Assembly (NCBI GenBank): GCA_036435485.1
Contig: CM071599.1
Location: 209,473,178-209,537,177 of the forward strand
Direction: 5' to 3'
DNA length: 64,000 nucleotides
Source: Saposhnikovia divaricata
Lineage: Eukaryota; Streptophyta; Magnoliopsida; Apiales; Apiaceae
Program-made: the position numbers and the translations under genes
Notes under the pieces: model-generated
What the model was told of the DNA's origin: nothing
The model's input: the letters and a program-made list of their open reading frames with translations, nothing else
Database searches by the model: none
Part shown: in pieces, positions 43,258 through 54,659 of the stretch
Position numbering within the stretch: the first letter of the stretch is position 1
Layout: each line of letters begins with the position of its first letter

Positions 43258-43389
43258 TGTAAACTCTGATATGACCTAAACTCTGATCGTAAACTCTGAT
43301 GGTTGTAAACTCTGATGGTTGTTTTATATAAACTCTGACTGTAAACTCTGATTGTAGGCTCGGGTTTGGTTAAGGCTTTGATACCAAAC
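43258..43389 (-). other. Copia leader and primer-binding site
   Basis: TGGTATCAAAGCCTTAAC on the minus strand (43369-43386) is the initiator tRNA-Met primer-binding site typical of copia elements, three bases from the 5' LTR. The leader between it and the ATG contains four to five short repeats of TAAACTCTGAT. Confidence 0.8.
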
Positions 43390-43636
43390 TGTTGTTATTA
43401 TGTGTATAGGGTTTATGTATATATTTTAGTGTGTGTGTTATGGAACAGAATAAGGAAACAAGAGGCTTTAAATTTCTGTTGTATATTGATCAATCTTTAC
43501 CTCCTTTATATAATAGGAGAATACAAACCAAATACATGAATGATAATAATAGATACATGATCAGATACATCTCCTTGATTCTATGAACCATATTTAATGC
43601 ACTCCTCAAACTTCTATGAGATTAGTTTATCCAACA
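43390..43636 (-). repeat. 5' LTR of the copia element
   Basis: 247 bp, same ends as 38990-39236. Differences seen are AAGAGGCTT versus AAGAGCCTT and TTCTGTTG versus TTCTATTG. Confidence 0.9.
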
Positions 43637-43747
43637 ATTTTGTGATCAGGATGAGATTTGCTCGGAGTACAGTTGAGATGAAGCATCGGACCTCATGCTA
43701 ACTATATATTGACCATAAGCATTGATTTAATACATGCTTACATTATA

Positions 43748-46231
43748 TCCTTATATATAATAACCATAAAAGGATCTTATCCAAATTTTTGGTTTAGTCT
43801 ACTACCAAAATCATATGATCCGTTGGATTAAAAATAGACGATCAAGATTAGATCACATCTAAAAAAATTATAATCTAAAAAGGATATAATTAGAAAATGT
43901 TGCACTAGAAGTGAATTTAAAAAAAAAATATAATCTGAAAAGGATATAATTAAAAAAGGTTGTATTAAAATTGAATTTTAAAAAGAAAATTATAATCTGA
44001 AAAGGATATAATTAAAAAAATTTGTATTAGAATTAATTTTTTTATTAGTATTTAAAAAATTCATATTCACTATTTGGGCTTTATCTTGAGATCTAGAAAT
44101 TAGATTTGGATTATTTTATAATCCACGCGAACCTCATAAAATTATCTTTAATTTAGTGATGATTTAATAATTATTATTCAAATGGAAATACTCAGAATCT
44201 CAAAAGAAAATATAATTACGAATTTTTACATTAATCATATTTAATGTAGACGTCATACATACTACATACATTGATTATGCTATTCAATGTAGAAAACCTA
44301 ATTATATATGATTTAAATCATTGAAAAATTCGATTCTTATTATAATATAAATACATTTTTTAGTTTATAACATATTAAAATATAAAATATTTGTTTATGC
44401 CTTTTTTAATATCTAAAATTAAATTAATTTTTTAAATTTTCTATGTTATTAATTTACATATCAAATTGTTGTTAAAAATTTGATATATATAAAATTCTAC
44501 ACATTCCATTTAATATTAATACTCTATCTTAAAATCTTAAAATTTGATTTGAACGATTTTACAGCCCACGTGAAATTAGCAAAATAATCTTTAATTTAGT
44601 AATGGTTTAACAATTATTTTCCAGTTAAACCTACGCAGAAACAAAAGAGAGAAGAAATTGACGATTTTTTACGTTGAAATTCTATTCGATTTATGAATTC
44701 TACTTATAATTAGTTTTGATTATCAAAATACCCTTATTATTATTGGAGATTGTTCTACTAATAACCAAATACAATTATATCCTTATATATAATAAGCGTA
44801 ATAGGGATCTTATCCATAATTTTGGTTTGGTCACTGTACTACCAAAATAATCTCAACCGTCGAATCTAATGTTTTTAAAAATAGACGATCAAGAATATAT
44901 CATATTAAAAAGAAAATTCTAATCTAAAAGGGATATCATTAAAAAGTTGTATTGAAAAGGAAATTATAATCTAAAAAGGTTGTTTCATTATACAGATACA
45001 GATACAGATTCAGACAACAAAACAGAACATAAAAAATTAAAGTACAACGATGTACATAGATTAGATCCAAATTAAATTATATCCTTATATATAATAAGCG
45101 TAAGAGGAATCTTATTCAAAATTTTAGTCTGGTCAATGTATTTCCAAAAGCATATGATCCATTGGATTAAAAAGTTGAGTTAAAAGTCGTCCGTTGGATT
45201 ATAAATTATATCCTTTTTATATCCTTATATGTAATAAGAATAAGAGAGATCTTATCGATAATTTTGGTCTTTTAATTTTAGTCTCTGTATCTCCAAAAAT
45301 CATCTCAACCGTCGAATATAATATTTTTAAAAATAGACGATCAAGATTATATTATATTAAAAAAAATTATAGTATAAATAGGATATAATTAAAAAAAAGT
45401 TGTATTACAATTGAATTTTAAAAACAAAATTATAATCTGAAAAAGGTTGTATTATAATAGAATTTTATTTATTTTTTTATTAATATTAAAAAAAATCATA
45501 TTTACTAAATGGACTCTATCTTTAGATCATGATTTTACAGCCCACGTGAAACTCATAAAATTATCTTTAATTTTATGATGATTTAATAATTATTATATAT
45601 GTAAATGGAAACATTAAGAATCTCAAAATAAAATATAATTACGAATTTTTAACGTTAATCTTATTTAATGTAGAAGACCCACATTGATAATCTTATTCAA
45701 ATGTCGAAGATCTAATTATATATGATTTAGATCAATGATATGCACTTTTCATATTTCAATATAAATGCACTTTTTAGTTTACATATTAATATATAAAAAA
45801 TAATTTATGCTAGATCCAACAGTTTTCATCAATTTAGTTTAAGATCTAATGATTCTTATGAGAACTAGATTACGGAGTACTAAAGTTTTGGACAAAATCC
45901 CTCTTACACTTATTTTTAAAACTGTATTTGGTTGTTAGTTGAATTTTTTTCAAATAAAGAATGATATTTAAATAATCATAAGAAAATATAAGTAGATTTC
46001 ATTAATCGAATAGAATTTTCAATGTAAAAAATTGTTAATTTCTTCTCTCTTTTGTTTATGCGTAATTTAATTAGAAAATAATTGTTAAACCATCGCTTAA
46101 TTAATGATTATTTTGTTAATTTCAAGACTGTGAAATCGTCCAAATCAAATTTTAATAATTCAAGGCATAACACAAAAATTTAATAATAGATATTAAAAAT
46201 GGAGTCGTGCATTGCACGGGTTATAAACTAG
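43748..46231 (+). mobile_element. Helitron array with four 5' ends and one 3' end
   Basis: TCCTTATATATAATAA-type starts, each preceded by A, occur at 43748, 44780, 45082 and 45222. Each is followed by a similar GATCTTATCCAAAATTTTGG block. The only 3' terminus is at 46204-46231: hairpin CGTGCATTGCACG, then GGTTATAAACTAG before T. The body is AT-rich and internally duplicated (for example ACGAATTTTTACATTAATC near 44217 and ACGAATTTTTAACGTTAATC near 45650). No Rep/helicase coding is seen, so it is non-autonomous. Confidence 0.65.
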
Positions 46232-47339
46232 TACATAATAAAAATCTGGAATATATTGTTATTAAATAACTATACATCAACGAACTTTCAAAAAAAAAAA
46301 CTATATATAAACGAGAAAAAAAACAAAATTCATCGTGAAAAAATTTGTTATTCATATTTATGTAGAAACAAATAACAGTACTACAAGCACATATGCGAAT
46401 TATTATATATATGGCTAATTTATTTATTCTTTTTTATTTTTAATTCCGGATATTTATTTTATTTATTGGCTAGAAAAACTAATAAAATAATATGTAATAT
46501 GTAGTTTTTTTTTTCTCAAAATGAGGGTTGTAAATGAATCGATAAGTTCACAAACAGTTCGATGTTCGGCTCAAAAAAAATTTGACTCGAGTTCGTTCGA
46601 TTTGTAAACGAGTCGAACATAAACACGATTTTGAAATTTGTCTCATAAATGAACTTATATTAGAACAAGACATAGTTCGACTCGAAAAATTGGTGAATAA
46701 GTTCGATTAGATAGTTCGTGAACAAATTTATTAAAATAGTATGTGAATCATATTCTTAAACAAACTCGTGAATATGATTTATGAATATGAGTTCGTGTAT
46801 AGTCTCGAAATTTATGCTTGTGGACATGTATTATAAAGAGTTATCATAAGCTCCTGAATTCACAATAACTAATAAATTATTGTATTTGTAAATATCTACT
46901 AACTATTGTGTTAGTTTATTGTATCTATTCATTATATTCTTTCGTTAAATCATAATTTATTTGTATTATTAATAATTAAATTCTAACATATTTAAGATTG
47001 TAAATTATAACATTATATAGTTGGTTATGTATATTCAAATTTGACTAAATGATAAGTATATATTAGGAGCATGTCTCCCCTTGTTTTTTTTTTTTTAATT
47101 TTAGTGCATTAAACAATTTCTTCAAAAACTGTGATGTTCGTGAGTACAAGTTCATGAGCAGTATTCATGAAATGATAGTGAATAGTAGCCGGAAGACATG
47201 TTCGTGAATTGTTCGCGAACATGTTCATGAATAATATTTTTCTTAATGAATTGATGGACAAACAAAAATATTGGTTCGATAAAAGTACGAGTTCGAGTTC
47301 GAGTTCGAATTCGATATATTTATAACAAGATAATACATG
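46232..47339. other. AT-rich sequence with GTTCG-rich degenerate repeat
   Basis: The part 46530-47320 has many short GTTCGTGAAC / GAGTTCGA motifs in both orientations, beginning GGGTTGTAAATGAATCGATA. This resembles arms of a decayed DNA transposon, but no clear ends or duplication were found. The last five bases (ACATG) are the target duplication of the next element. Confidence 0.35.
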
Positions 47340-47845
47340 TGTTGTAGGGAAAATTTCGTTACAACACGAAATTGGAGGTTGCTAGATTTATGGAGCAAAA
47401 TACGGATATTTTGCTATGAACATGAAGAACATGGGAGGAGATTGGTGTTTGTTTGTGGCTGATCTTGTTGATAGATAGTCAGGGGTGAGCTGAGGCGTAT
47501 CCATAGCAAGGTGCCTACGTACCCTATTTATAGGGATCAAGCCATACGTAGTTCTTGGAAATCAAGTTACCTAGGCGGGCTAGGGTTTTAAGAGATAAGC
47601 CAAAGTCCAAGCCCACCCGTTTAGGGCTGACGTGGTAGTGAATCTTCAACCCTATCCGTGATCCATGGCCCAGCTGTGGAAGCCCATAGTCTCGAACGGA
47701 TAGAATTGGCCAATAGAGGATCAATCAGGACCTAGCATGCGACCTTGAGGGATCTGGCCATGCGAAGCGATCCCTTATGTCCAGCTACTCATGCGACCTT
47801 GGGTCTGGCCATGAGCCTTCCAGTAAAGAGTGAGATAGTGATCTC
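47340..47845 (-). repeat. Left LTR, first part
   Basis: Matches 60781-61286 of the right LTR closely apart from the first ~35 bases, which differ. Minus-strand TATA box CTATAAATAGGG is at 47525-47534. Interrupted at 47846 by the CACTA element. Confidence 0.88.
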
Positions 47846-48711
47846 CACTACAAGAATTTTCAGTTTTAATAACAGAAAATTCCGTTGGTAAAGCAAGCAA
47901 ATCCGTTGGGAAAACAGTTTGCCAACGGAATGGCCACCAAACCTGTCTGTTGGAGGAAACCTTGTTGGGAAATCGTTACCAACGGATTTGTTTTCGTTAC
48001 TAAACTTACCAACGGAATACCAAAAGAACAATAACAGAATTCTTGTTTTACAAACAACCATGTTATAACGAAGGGACAACAGATTATTCAGTTACTATAT
48101 TTAGCAACAACATGCCAACAGAAATTTCCCAACGGAATGCTAACAGAATACGGTCGTTGGAACAAGGATTTTGTGTCCGTTACGAAACTTACTAACGGAA
48201 TATCAACAGATCTCTTGGAATATCAACAGATCTCTTGATCATAACAAGTGATTCTACCAACGCTTTGCCAACAGCCTTTACCAATCCGTTGCTAATTTCG
48301 TTGCTATTACACAATTATCAAATTCATGAATGAGATTCAAACAAAACAAAGATTCATTTCATAAACCCCAATTCAACTTACAAAAAACTAACTAAACAAA
48401 TACAACCCCAATTCAACTTACAAAAAACAAACTAAACCTAAATAAATCTTTGTTTAAATAAATCACAGCAAATAGTATTACAGACTGGTCAAGTTGATGC
48501 TCAAACTTCAACATTACACTTTCCAACATGGAAATACAATATAAAAAAGTAACAATAGACCTGGTCCTCAAACAATGACCACGAAGTTCCTGAACCTGGT
48601 TGCCCAGATGCTGACTGCAACGATTTAATATTTTTTCAATATGCAACTCAAATTAAAGTAGATATAAAAAAAATGAAAAAGATAAAAACGTGCATGTTTG
48701 TCTTAACAAAT

Positions 48712-49398
48712 TACCTTCAGTCCTTTCGTTTTCCTGCCCCAATCTCGGCCAAGCATTTTAATGAACTTAGTTGGGTTGGACATGTTACTCATCTGGGAAG
48801 CCACTGGGGAAGAGATTGAGCAATTCACAGGAGAAACACTGTCCACTAAAATATCCAGCGACTGTTTAACTAACTTTGGTTTTTTCCCAACATGCATGTT
48901 GACCATATAAACCTTCATAAAATACATGGCGGTGTTAGGATGTGAAGCAGAATGGTAGACAAATAGTACTGACATAAGTGACGAATTATCAAGGGTAAAT
49001 AAGATATACCACTGTTTCCATTTGATTCAAATTGATGACTGTCCAATCTCCTTTTAAAATTATCTCTCTACACCACAATGGAGAAATAAGTTCTATGTAT
49101 ATATTAAGGTCATAGTATTTAGACATGATCCATACATAGATTTAATACGACAATTACTTGACCACCCCACAGATAGTGATGGGGAGTGGGAAGAGCAACA
49201 GTTGAGGCATAGAATGCAGGACCAGCTCTAGCACCATAATAGGCCTAAAAAGAAATCAAAGCTATCAACTTTTACGACATATATTAAGATGCGTAAATCA
49301 AATAATAAAATTGAGAAAATTCAAAATCAAAGACGAGTTTCATCATGCACCTGCATAGAGCTAGACCAGTCTGGATATGAAGGTGGTGTTTGTACCTC
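48712..49398 (-). pseudogene. G-box-binding bZIP factor (GBF, MFMR region) fragment in the CACTA
   Basis: Two short exons with exact splice borders are seen. 49351-49398 encodes EVQTPPSYPDWSSSMQ. 49158-49244 encodes AYYGARAGPAFYASTVALPT then PHHYLWGGQ. Tandem YPDWSSSMQAYYG and PHPYLWGGQ motifs are diagnostic of the proline-rich N-terminal MFMR region of GBF1-type transcription factors. A third, more decayed part (48712-48975) has AMYFMKVYMVNM, in the place of the next MFMR motif, and a basic GRDWGRKTKGLK. The bZIP domain is absent. Introns are retained. Confidence 0.7.
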
Positions 49399-49682
49399 CT
49401 GCATATTAAATGAAAATAATGAAAACATGTGAAATTCATCTCTCACATTTCCTCTGACTTCTATATTTGACTAGGTGCTTACGTATTTGCCTTGGCAACG
49501 GTCCGCAATGATCAGTTTAGGAAAGTGCCAGACAAATCATGTGTCAATTTCGAGCAAAATTATCTGGGAAATTTTCGAGCAAAATTATTTCAGACACGGA
49601 TAACCATACATTTATATGTATAATCACTATTCCAAAGCAGACTCATTTACAAAGGCAGTATGGATGTAATTTAAAGAAATAC

Positions 49683-49784
49683 CAGGAGAACACTGTTTTC
49701 AGCTTTGATGTCCAATCACCTGCTGTTCGGATATGAAGGCTTAGATGATCATCTGGCGGAGCCGAAGTAAGTGAAAATGGATGC
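49683..49784 (-). pseudogene. Respiratory burst oxidase (RBOH) fragment in the CACTA
   Basis: A 102-bp exon after a GTGTTTAG acceptor encodes HPFSLTSAPPDDHLSLHIRT, then AGDWTSKLKTVFS. This matches the FAD-binding segment HPFSITSAP...DYLSVHIRTLGDWT of plant NADPH oxidases. A possible continuation near 49500-49540 (FPKLII) is decayed. RBOH proteins produce superoxide at the plasma membrane. Only this small piece is present. Confidence 0.65.
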
Positions 49785-50339
49785 CTAAACACATGCATTT
49801 CGCATAATCACTATATTTGAAAGTGGAGGATTAATAAAAGACTCTGCAAGCGAATTACTAAATATATTTACTAATCATTCAATACCATATAAGATCATCG
49901 GAACAGCAACATATATCCATGTCTGAAATCCAATCGTGCACCATAATATTGGGTAAATTCATTGTGCAAGAACAAGTACACGAACTATATATAATAATTA
50001 ACAACTAAAAAAGCGTTAATCATTGCAATGCCAGCAAGGTGTGTTACCATTATAGTCACTACAGAGTAACCAGTTAGACATCAAAAGCAAAACACTCTGA
50101 AACATAAACTTTCTTGACTTCAGTGTTCCAGGATAGTTACAAACATACTTAAAGTCATATGGAAAGAACCAAAAAAAAGAAATACGTAAATCATAAAAAA
50201 TTTTAAGGTACATTAGTTCATACCAACTGAGAAGCACATAATAGCACCCAAGTAATATGAAAACTTATTTACAAAAAGACTAGTGAGATCACCAGTTCAA
50301 TATTACAAAGATATATATTACTCAACAAACATACATACA

Positions 50340-50343
50340 TAGA

Positions 50344-50394
<51 letters not shown>
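50340..50394. repeat. (TA)n microsatellite
   Basis: Perfect TA run of about 22 units (50349-50393), within the CACTA near the junction with its nested segment. Confidence 0.9.
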
Positions 50395-50395
<1 letters not shown>

Positions 50396-50829
50396 CAAAC
50401 AACACATACATACATACATATATATGAATAATGAAATAACTATTATTTCATACTCCTCCGAAAATTATTCTTGAAATAACTTCAATCAAATTGATATACA
50501 TCAGTTCTGGGCCGATGTTAAAAATTTTCAAAACCGATGTCTAGCTATGTGAGGTTAAAAGTCCATGTGTTTTACATCGGTTCTGGGCCGATGTTAAAAA
50601 GTACTTATTACATCAGTTTTTAACCGATGTGACTAGTTGTCAACAACATCAATTTTTAAATCAGACCCGATGTCTCAACCCCAGTACTACATCGGTTCTG
50701 CTTAGAACCGATGTTGTAAAATGTATACTACATCATTTTTTAACCGATGTAACTAGAGCAATGAAATTGTCAAATTAGACATCACTTTTTAGGTGATGTG
50801 TTAAATGATCAAATTGATGTCTGTTTATA

Positions 50830-51960
50830 CCTAAATTATGTGCCCAAAAATTTACCAAAATCAACATTGCATTCAATGGAGTTATATACAACCAAAGTTA
50901 GCAATACAAAACATTCACCCAAAAGCATAATTCATACAATCTACTACTACACCAACTACTAATAACAAACAAACAAACAAACTCCTCAACTACTAATAAT
51001 TTGAAACTTAACATTACTATATAAACTTCACACAGCTAAAGCTAAAGAAAGGAGACACTTTGACCACCAAAAAGGTTCATCTTCTTCCGCCAGCTCCCAC
51101 TCGTGGTTTGGCCTTTCCAATTTTCTAGAACTCAATACAGCAACCCACCCCAAAACTTGAAAGGATCATCCATGAAGTGTCGTTGTCAAGCAAGTAGAGG
51201 AAGACAACTAACTAGCAAAAGAAGCTTACAATAACTGATTTTGTCGAGAGTCCTTCCATGGATTTGTTTTTGTTCCAAAATTGAATATCTGCGCAGAAGA
51301 GAATTTAAGGTCATAAGTTATAAGGAATAAAAGATGCTAAGCACGGTGGCTGCTCCTAATGTAGCGTTGTCTTTCAGGCGGAGTATAATGACAAAGGGAT
51401 ACTACAGCTACTAGTGGGACTTGCTGCGAAATATGGGCTTTTTGTACTTGCTATTATGGGACTTGGGTTGCATGACTGATTGCTGAGTTTGTTCCAGGAA
51501 AATGCATGCAGATTCTGTTAGGAAAAATTGAAAAATGGATTGGTAGCATTTTTTCCTATTGTCTCTATTTTTTTTCCTTTCTTTTGTTAAGTACAACTCT
51601 CTTAGCTGGTAATTCCGGATTTTATTTCCTTCATGTTGCTTGTCAGTCTTCATTAGATTTTAAGTATCATTTACCTCGAAGGCCAAAGTTTATCTTTTTC
51701 AACCTTCAATGCAATTGGCCTCATCCAAAATATACCTATCAAAACTGCGTATGCTAGTAAAGAAGTCATTTCTGAAAAAGCAATCCAGTCACTGGACATA
51801 ATTATATTCCAGAGGCAGCTTTAAGGGTTAAAGACGGTTAGGCTAACTTTCCAACAAATAAAAAATATTAAGAATTACTATATGAACACAATTATGCAAG
51901 TGATTGTTTGTCACAAACAGATATAATAATTTAAAACTATTTTTTCATGTTAAGAAAGTG
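50830..51960. other. Nested CACTA interior, unassigned
   Basis: Mostly non-coding. Coding-like patches that I could not assign include plus-strand GILQLLVGLAAKYGLFVLAI near 51395-51470, after a plausible acceptor, and a minus-strand stretch at 51060-51170. They may be further captured exons. Confidence 0.3.
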
Positions 51961-51994
51961 GCAATAGATGTTACAATTAATCACAAAAAGTTAC

Positions 51995-52172
51995 CTGAAA
52001 ATTAGATAGTTGCTCTTTGGTCAATTTTTTAGTTAAAGTCTAACCACAACAGCATTGTTAAGCTCCTGCAGCTTCTGAACGGAAGCAAGTGCTCTGTTCT
52101 TACCAATGTCATTATCAGTAAAATTGAAGTTGCAAGACAAATCCCACAATTCAACATTGCCTTCTGGCATAC
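51995..52172 (-). pseudogene. Ubiquitin-activating enzyme E1 (UBA1-like) exon fragment
   Basis: The minus strand encodes GNVELWDLSCNFNFTDNDIG, then KNRALASVQKLQELNNAVVV. After a one-base frameshift it gives TLTKKLTKEQLSNFQ and a GTAACT donor. These are the conserved GKNRALASVQKLQELN region of the inactive adenylation half of plant E1. E1 activates ubiquitin for the E2/E3 cascade. Only one exon is present and it is frameshifted. Confidence 0.8.
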
Positions 52173-52333
52173 ACTATATATATGCCAACCAAAATATGGA
52201 AACAAGACAAGAAATTCAGACTATTGCGGCCTGAAAGGTAAATATGATTGAATCAACTCAAAATATCAAATTCAATCTAGTGCAAAATGGATTTAATACA
52301 TTTGTGTCTGCGGATAATAAGTGTTTGTTATAC

Positions 52334-52900
52334 CTGTTGCAAAGTCATGCCATTGAGACTGCCAGCAATGTGTTCTTATTTGAGGGCCGACTCCTATGGA
52401 CCAAAGATTTTGTGATCAAGGTTTCCCACTGGTGGGAATACCTCAAGTTTTTCAATGTTGACTGGGTTAATTCCTGCTAGAGCTTGTCGAGCAAATTCAT
52501 CATCTATAAGCCAGGAAAACCTGTCCTCTGCATATGCAGTCATATGTTACTTCAAGTAGGCACGCACGCACGCGCGTGCACACACATTTGAGATATTTCA
52601 TGACCAATTATTGGTCAAGTAAAGAAAATTTCTGAGATAAATCGAATAGATTGGCAGTAATTTCATTTAAGTGTGTTAGCGATTGTGTATTTAGTCAAAA
52701 TAAACATCTAAATGAGCATATGGTAGCTTAAATATAACTAAGCTAAATGCTTACTTGAAATAATTTTGGGAGTGTCATATTTGAGGAGGTTGCCCTGGCT
52801 AGATTTTTTAATTCTACTGACCACATACGGAAGAGGGAGCTTCTGTAAGAGATCATCATGAAGCCCTAGTTTGAGGAGGAGACCTTCACTGTAAAGGCTG
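52334..52900 (-). pseudogene. Lipoxygenase (LOX5-type) fragment, two exons
   Basis: The first exon (about 52900-52755) encodes LYSEGLLLKLGLHDDLLQKL, then PLPYVVSRIKKSSQGN and LLKYDTPKIIS before a GTAAG donor. The second (52527-52334), after a TATGCAG acceptor, encodes RFSWLIDDEFARQALAGINP, VNIEKLEVFPPVGNLD and, after in-frame stops, LNGMTLQQ with a GTAT donor. DDEFARQALAGINPVNI is a hallmark of plant lipoxygenases. Stops in the second exon and absence of the iron-binding His region make it a fragment. The intervening intron is retained. Confidence 0.82.
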
Positions 52901-52904
52901 TCAA

Positions 52905-52989
52905 TGTGTCCATTTAACATTTGATCGAAAAAACTAAAACTCCTCATCGCGCTTAATACAAGCAGGATGATATGCCTTCGGACAAGCCC
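52905..52989 (-). pseudogene. PHD-finger protein fragment (NERD-like)
   Basis: After a GTTGTTAG acceptor at about 52990, the minus strand encodes ACPKAYHPACIKRDEEF, a stop, then FFRSNVKWTH. CPKAYHPxCxxRDExFFRxKxxWxCGWH is the pattern of the plant PHD finger found in NERD-type zinc-finger proteins. Similarity ends near 52905, directly beside the start of the lipoxygenase exon, so the element has fused two unrelated gene pieces. Confidence 0.6.
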
Positions 52990-53135
52990 TAACAACACCA
53001 CAGCACACAATTAGCAAAAAAAATCAATCGCAAAGTATCCCAATTAGTAAAAACTTAATTATTCCAAATCGAATCGCAAAGCATCTAATCACATCAAACA
53101 ACACTAAATCAAAAGCTAATGATTAGAACTTACAG

Positions 53136-53328
53136 AAGACTATTGATTATGTATGTGGACTGAGAATAGATTGTAAACCTATTCAAGAAGGTGGCACATG
53201 CTTCTTTCCTGATACTGTTCGAGCTCATGCTGCCTACGCCATGAATGCATACTACCAGGCTACATGAAGGAATGGTTACGACTGTGATTTTGCTCAAACT
53301 GCAGTCATCGCTAATAACAACACCACCC
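53136..53328 (+). pseudogene. X8/CBM43 domain fragment (beta-1,3-glucanase or callose-binding type)
   Basis: After an acceptor CTTACAG, the plus strand encodes TIDYVCGLRIDCKPIQEGGT, then CFFPDTVRAHAAYAMNAYYQ, a stop, and CDFAQTAVIANNN. Spacing of cysteines and the N-x-Y-Y-Q motif fit the X8 domain, which binds callose in plasmodesmal proteins and in glucan endo-1,3-beta-glucosidases. It is in opposite orientation to the other fragments. Confidence 0.72.
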
Positions 53329-53416
53329 AATTAAAGAACCAAAAAACCAAAAACAAGAAACGCACACAACCTGTTCGACAAAATGCCTTACTTAAAAAAC
53401 ATAAAAATTGAATTAC

Positions 53417-53655
53417 CTTAGTACCAGGAGCATACTGATGAATCTCCAAGAACCAATCAAGCTCCAAATACAAATCTATGAAAATAAGAGATAATTAAAA
53501 TCTCTTATTGTGAGATTTTCTCTTATTGTCAAAAGAAACTTGACATTCACTGAAGTGAATGTCCTTGTCCTTGCAGAGAGTCGTGCTGTTTCCCTTCTTG
53601 ACGCCATTGAACACCAGTTTCTTAACTCCCTGCAATCACTTTCTCACAAAAATGT
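53417..53655. other. Unassigned exon-like patches in the nested CACTA
   Basis: Minus strand near 53417-53480 reads LELDWFLEIHQYAPGTK before a GTAATT donor. At 53540-53650 both strands have exon-like reading (minus GVKKLVFNGVKKGNSTTLC, plus SRAVSLLDAIEHQFLNSLQ). I do not recognise the source genes. Confidence 0.3.
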
Positions 53656-54374
53656 AGCTATCGATTAAACAACAAATTACACAACAGTGAGTGTGAGTAT
53701 GAATCGATTAATCTATTAACGAGATTATCAATCTTGAAACTCATATAAATTATGAGATTAGAAAAGGGGGTTTTGAAATCAAGGGTTTGAATTTGGGGGC
53801 TTGTAAGCTAGGATTTGAATTTGGGGCTTGTAAACTAGGGTTCTTCAAATTAGCTTGAGTGAATTAGCTTGAGTGAATTGGTTTGAGGGATAGATGAAAT
53901 GTAATTAGTTTGAGTTTGAGGAACGGGAGATAGGAAAGTCTGAAGAGGGAAATGAAAAATAGAAACGGGGAAAATGTTTCTAAGTAATTAGAGGAAAAGT
54001 GGGCTGAGAGAAAAGATTCGTATGTTTTTTATTTTTATTAAAAAGTAGTTAAGACAACGGTTTAAAGTGTAACTGATGTCTAAAATCTACTTTAACATCG
54101 TTTATAGTAAAACCGATGTAAAATATACATTTAACATCGGTCAGAAACGTAATCGATGTTAAAGGGGTGATGTCTATTAACAGTTTTGGCGTAGTGTGGA
54201 TAGAAAGGATTACGTCAGAAACTGGGGCAAGAAAAGAAAATCAAATTGATATACAATATTAAATGAAACAAAACCTAACCCCAAATTAGCTCTCCAATTG
54301 AAGTCATCGATTAAACTTTGAACCCCAAGCCCTCAAATTGAACCTCAATTGAACTTTGAACCGGTGAGTGAATG

Positions 54375-54377
<3 letters not shown>

Positions 54378-54419
<42 letters not shown>

Positions 54420-54420
54420 T
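54378..54420. repeat. (GA)n and (TG)n microsatellites
   Basis: Adjacent GA and TG dinucleotide runs. Confidence 0.85.
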
Positions 54421-54659
54421 TTGTGCTTGTGGAGAGTTGTGTTTTATGTTTTTAGGTCACAGATAATTTGGGGGGAAACGAAATTTAAGGCTAAGGGGGA
54501 AATGAATTATTGAATAAAGGGGAATGGAGGGTAACGGAGGGTAATGAAATTTGGATATGTGATATTTTTGAAATAATATAAAATTACATCGATTTTGATT
54601 TCAAAAAAAAAAAATTTACATCGATTTTTTATATTTTGATTTTTCGTCACGGTTTAATG

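Larger units (their letters stand above)
38990..43636 (-). mobile_element. Ty1/copia LTR retrotransposon, apparently intact
   Basis: 4647 bp. LTRs 38990-39236 and 43390-43636 are both 247 bp and differ at two positions I can see (about 99% identical). TSD ATTTT is at 38985-38989 and 43637-43641. It has an initiator-Met primer-binding site, a polypurine tract and one uninterrupted gag-pol frame. The low LTR divergence and open frame indicate recent insertion and possible autonomy. It lies upstream of, and on the same strand as, the RALF-like gene. Confidence 0.92.
50501..54238. mobile_element. Second CACTA-like segment nested in the first
   Basis: The right side ends TTAACAGTTTTGGCGTAGTG at 54196, an inverted CACTACGCCAAAAC terminus. 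Subterminal ACATCGGTT/AACCGATGT motifs are dense at 50497-50820 and 54040-54170, on both sides. The left CACTA terminus is missing. A 17-bp direct repeat AATCAAATTGATATACA flanks the region at 50484-50500 and 54239-54255. The motifs differ from those of the outer element, so this is a different family. It carries the E1, lipoxygenase, PHD and X8 fragments. Confidence 0.65.

Noticed and set aside
47524..47724. Repeated 66-codon frames in the LTR (also at 60964 and 62361)
   Set aside because: The same frame recurs only because the LTR is repeated. It starts near the TATA box, has no domain and no other support for coding.
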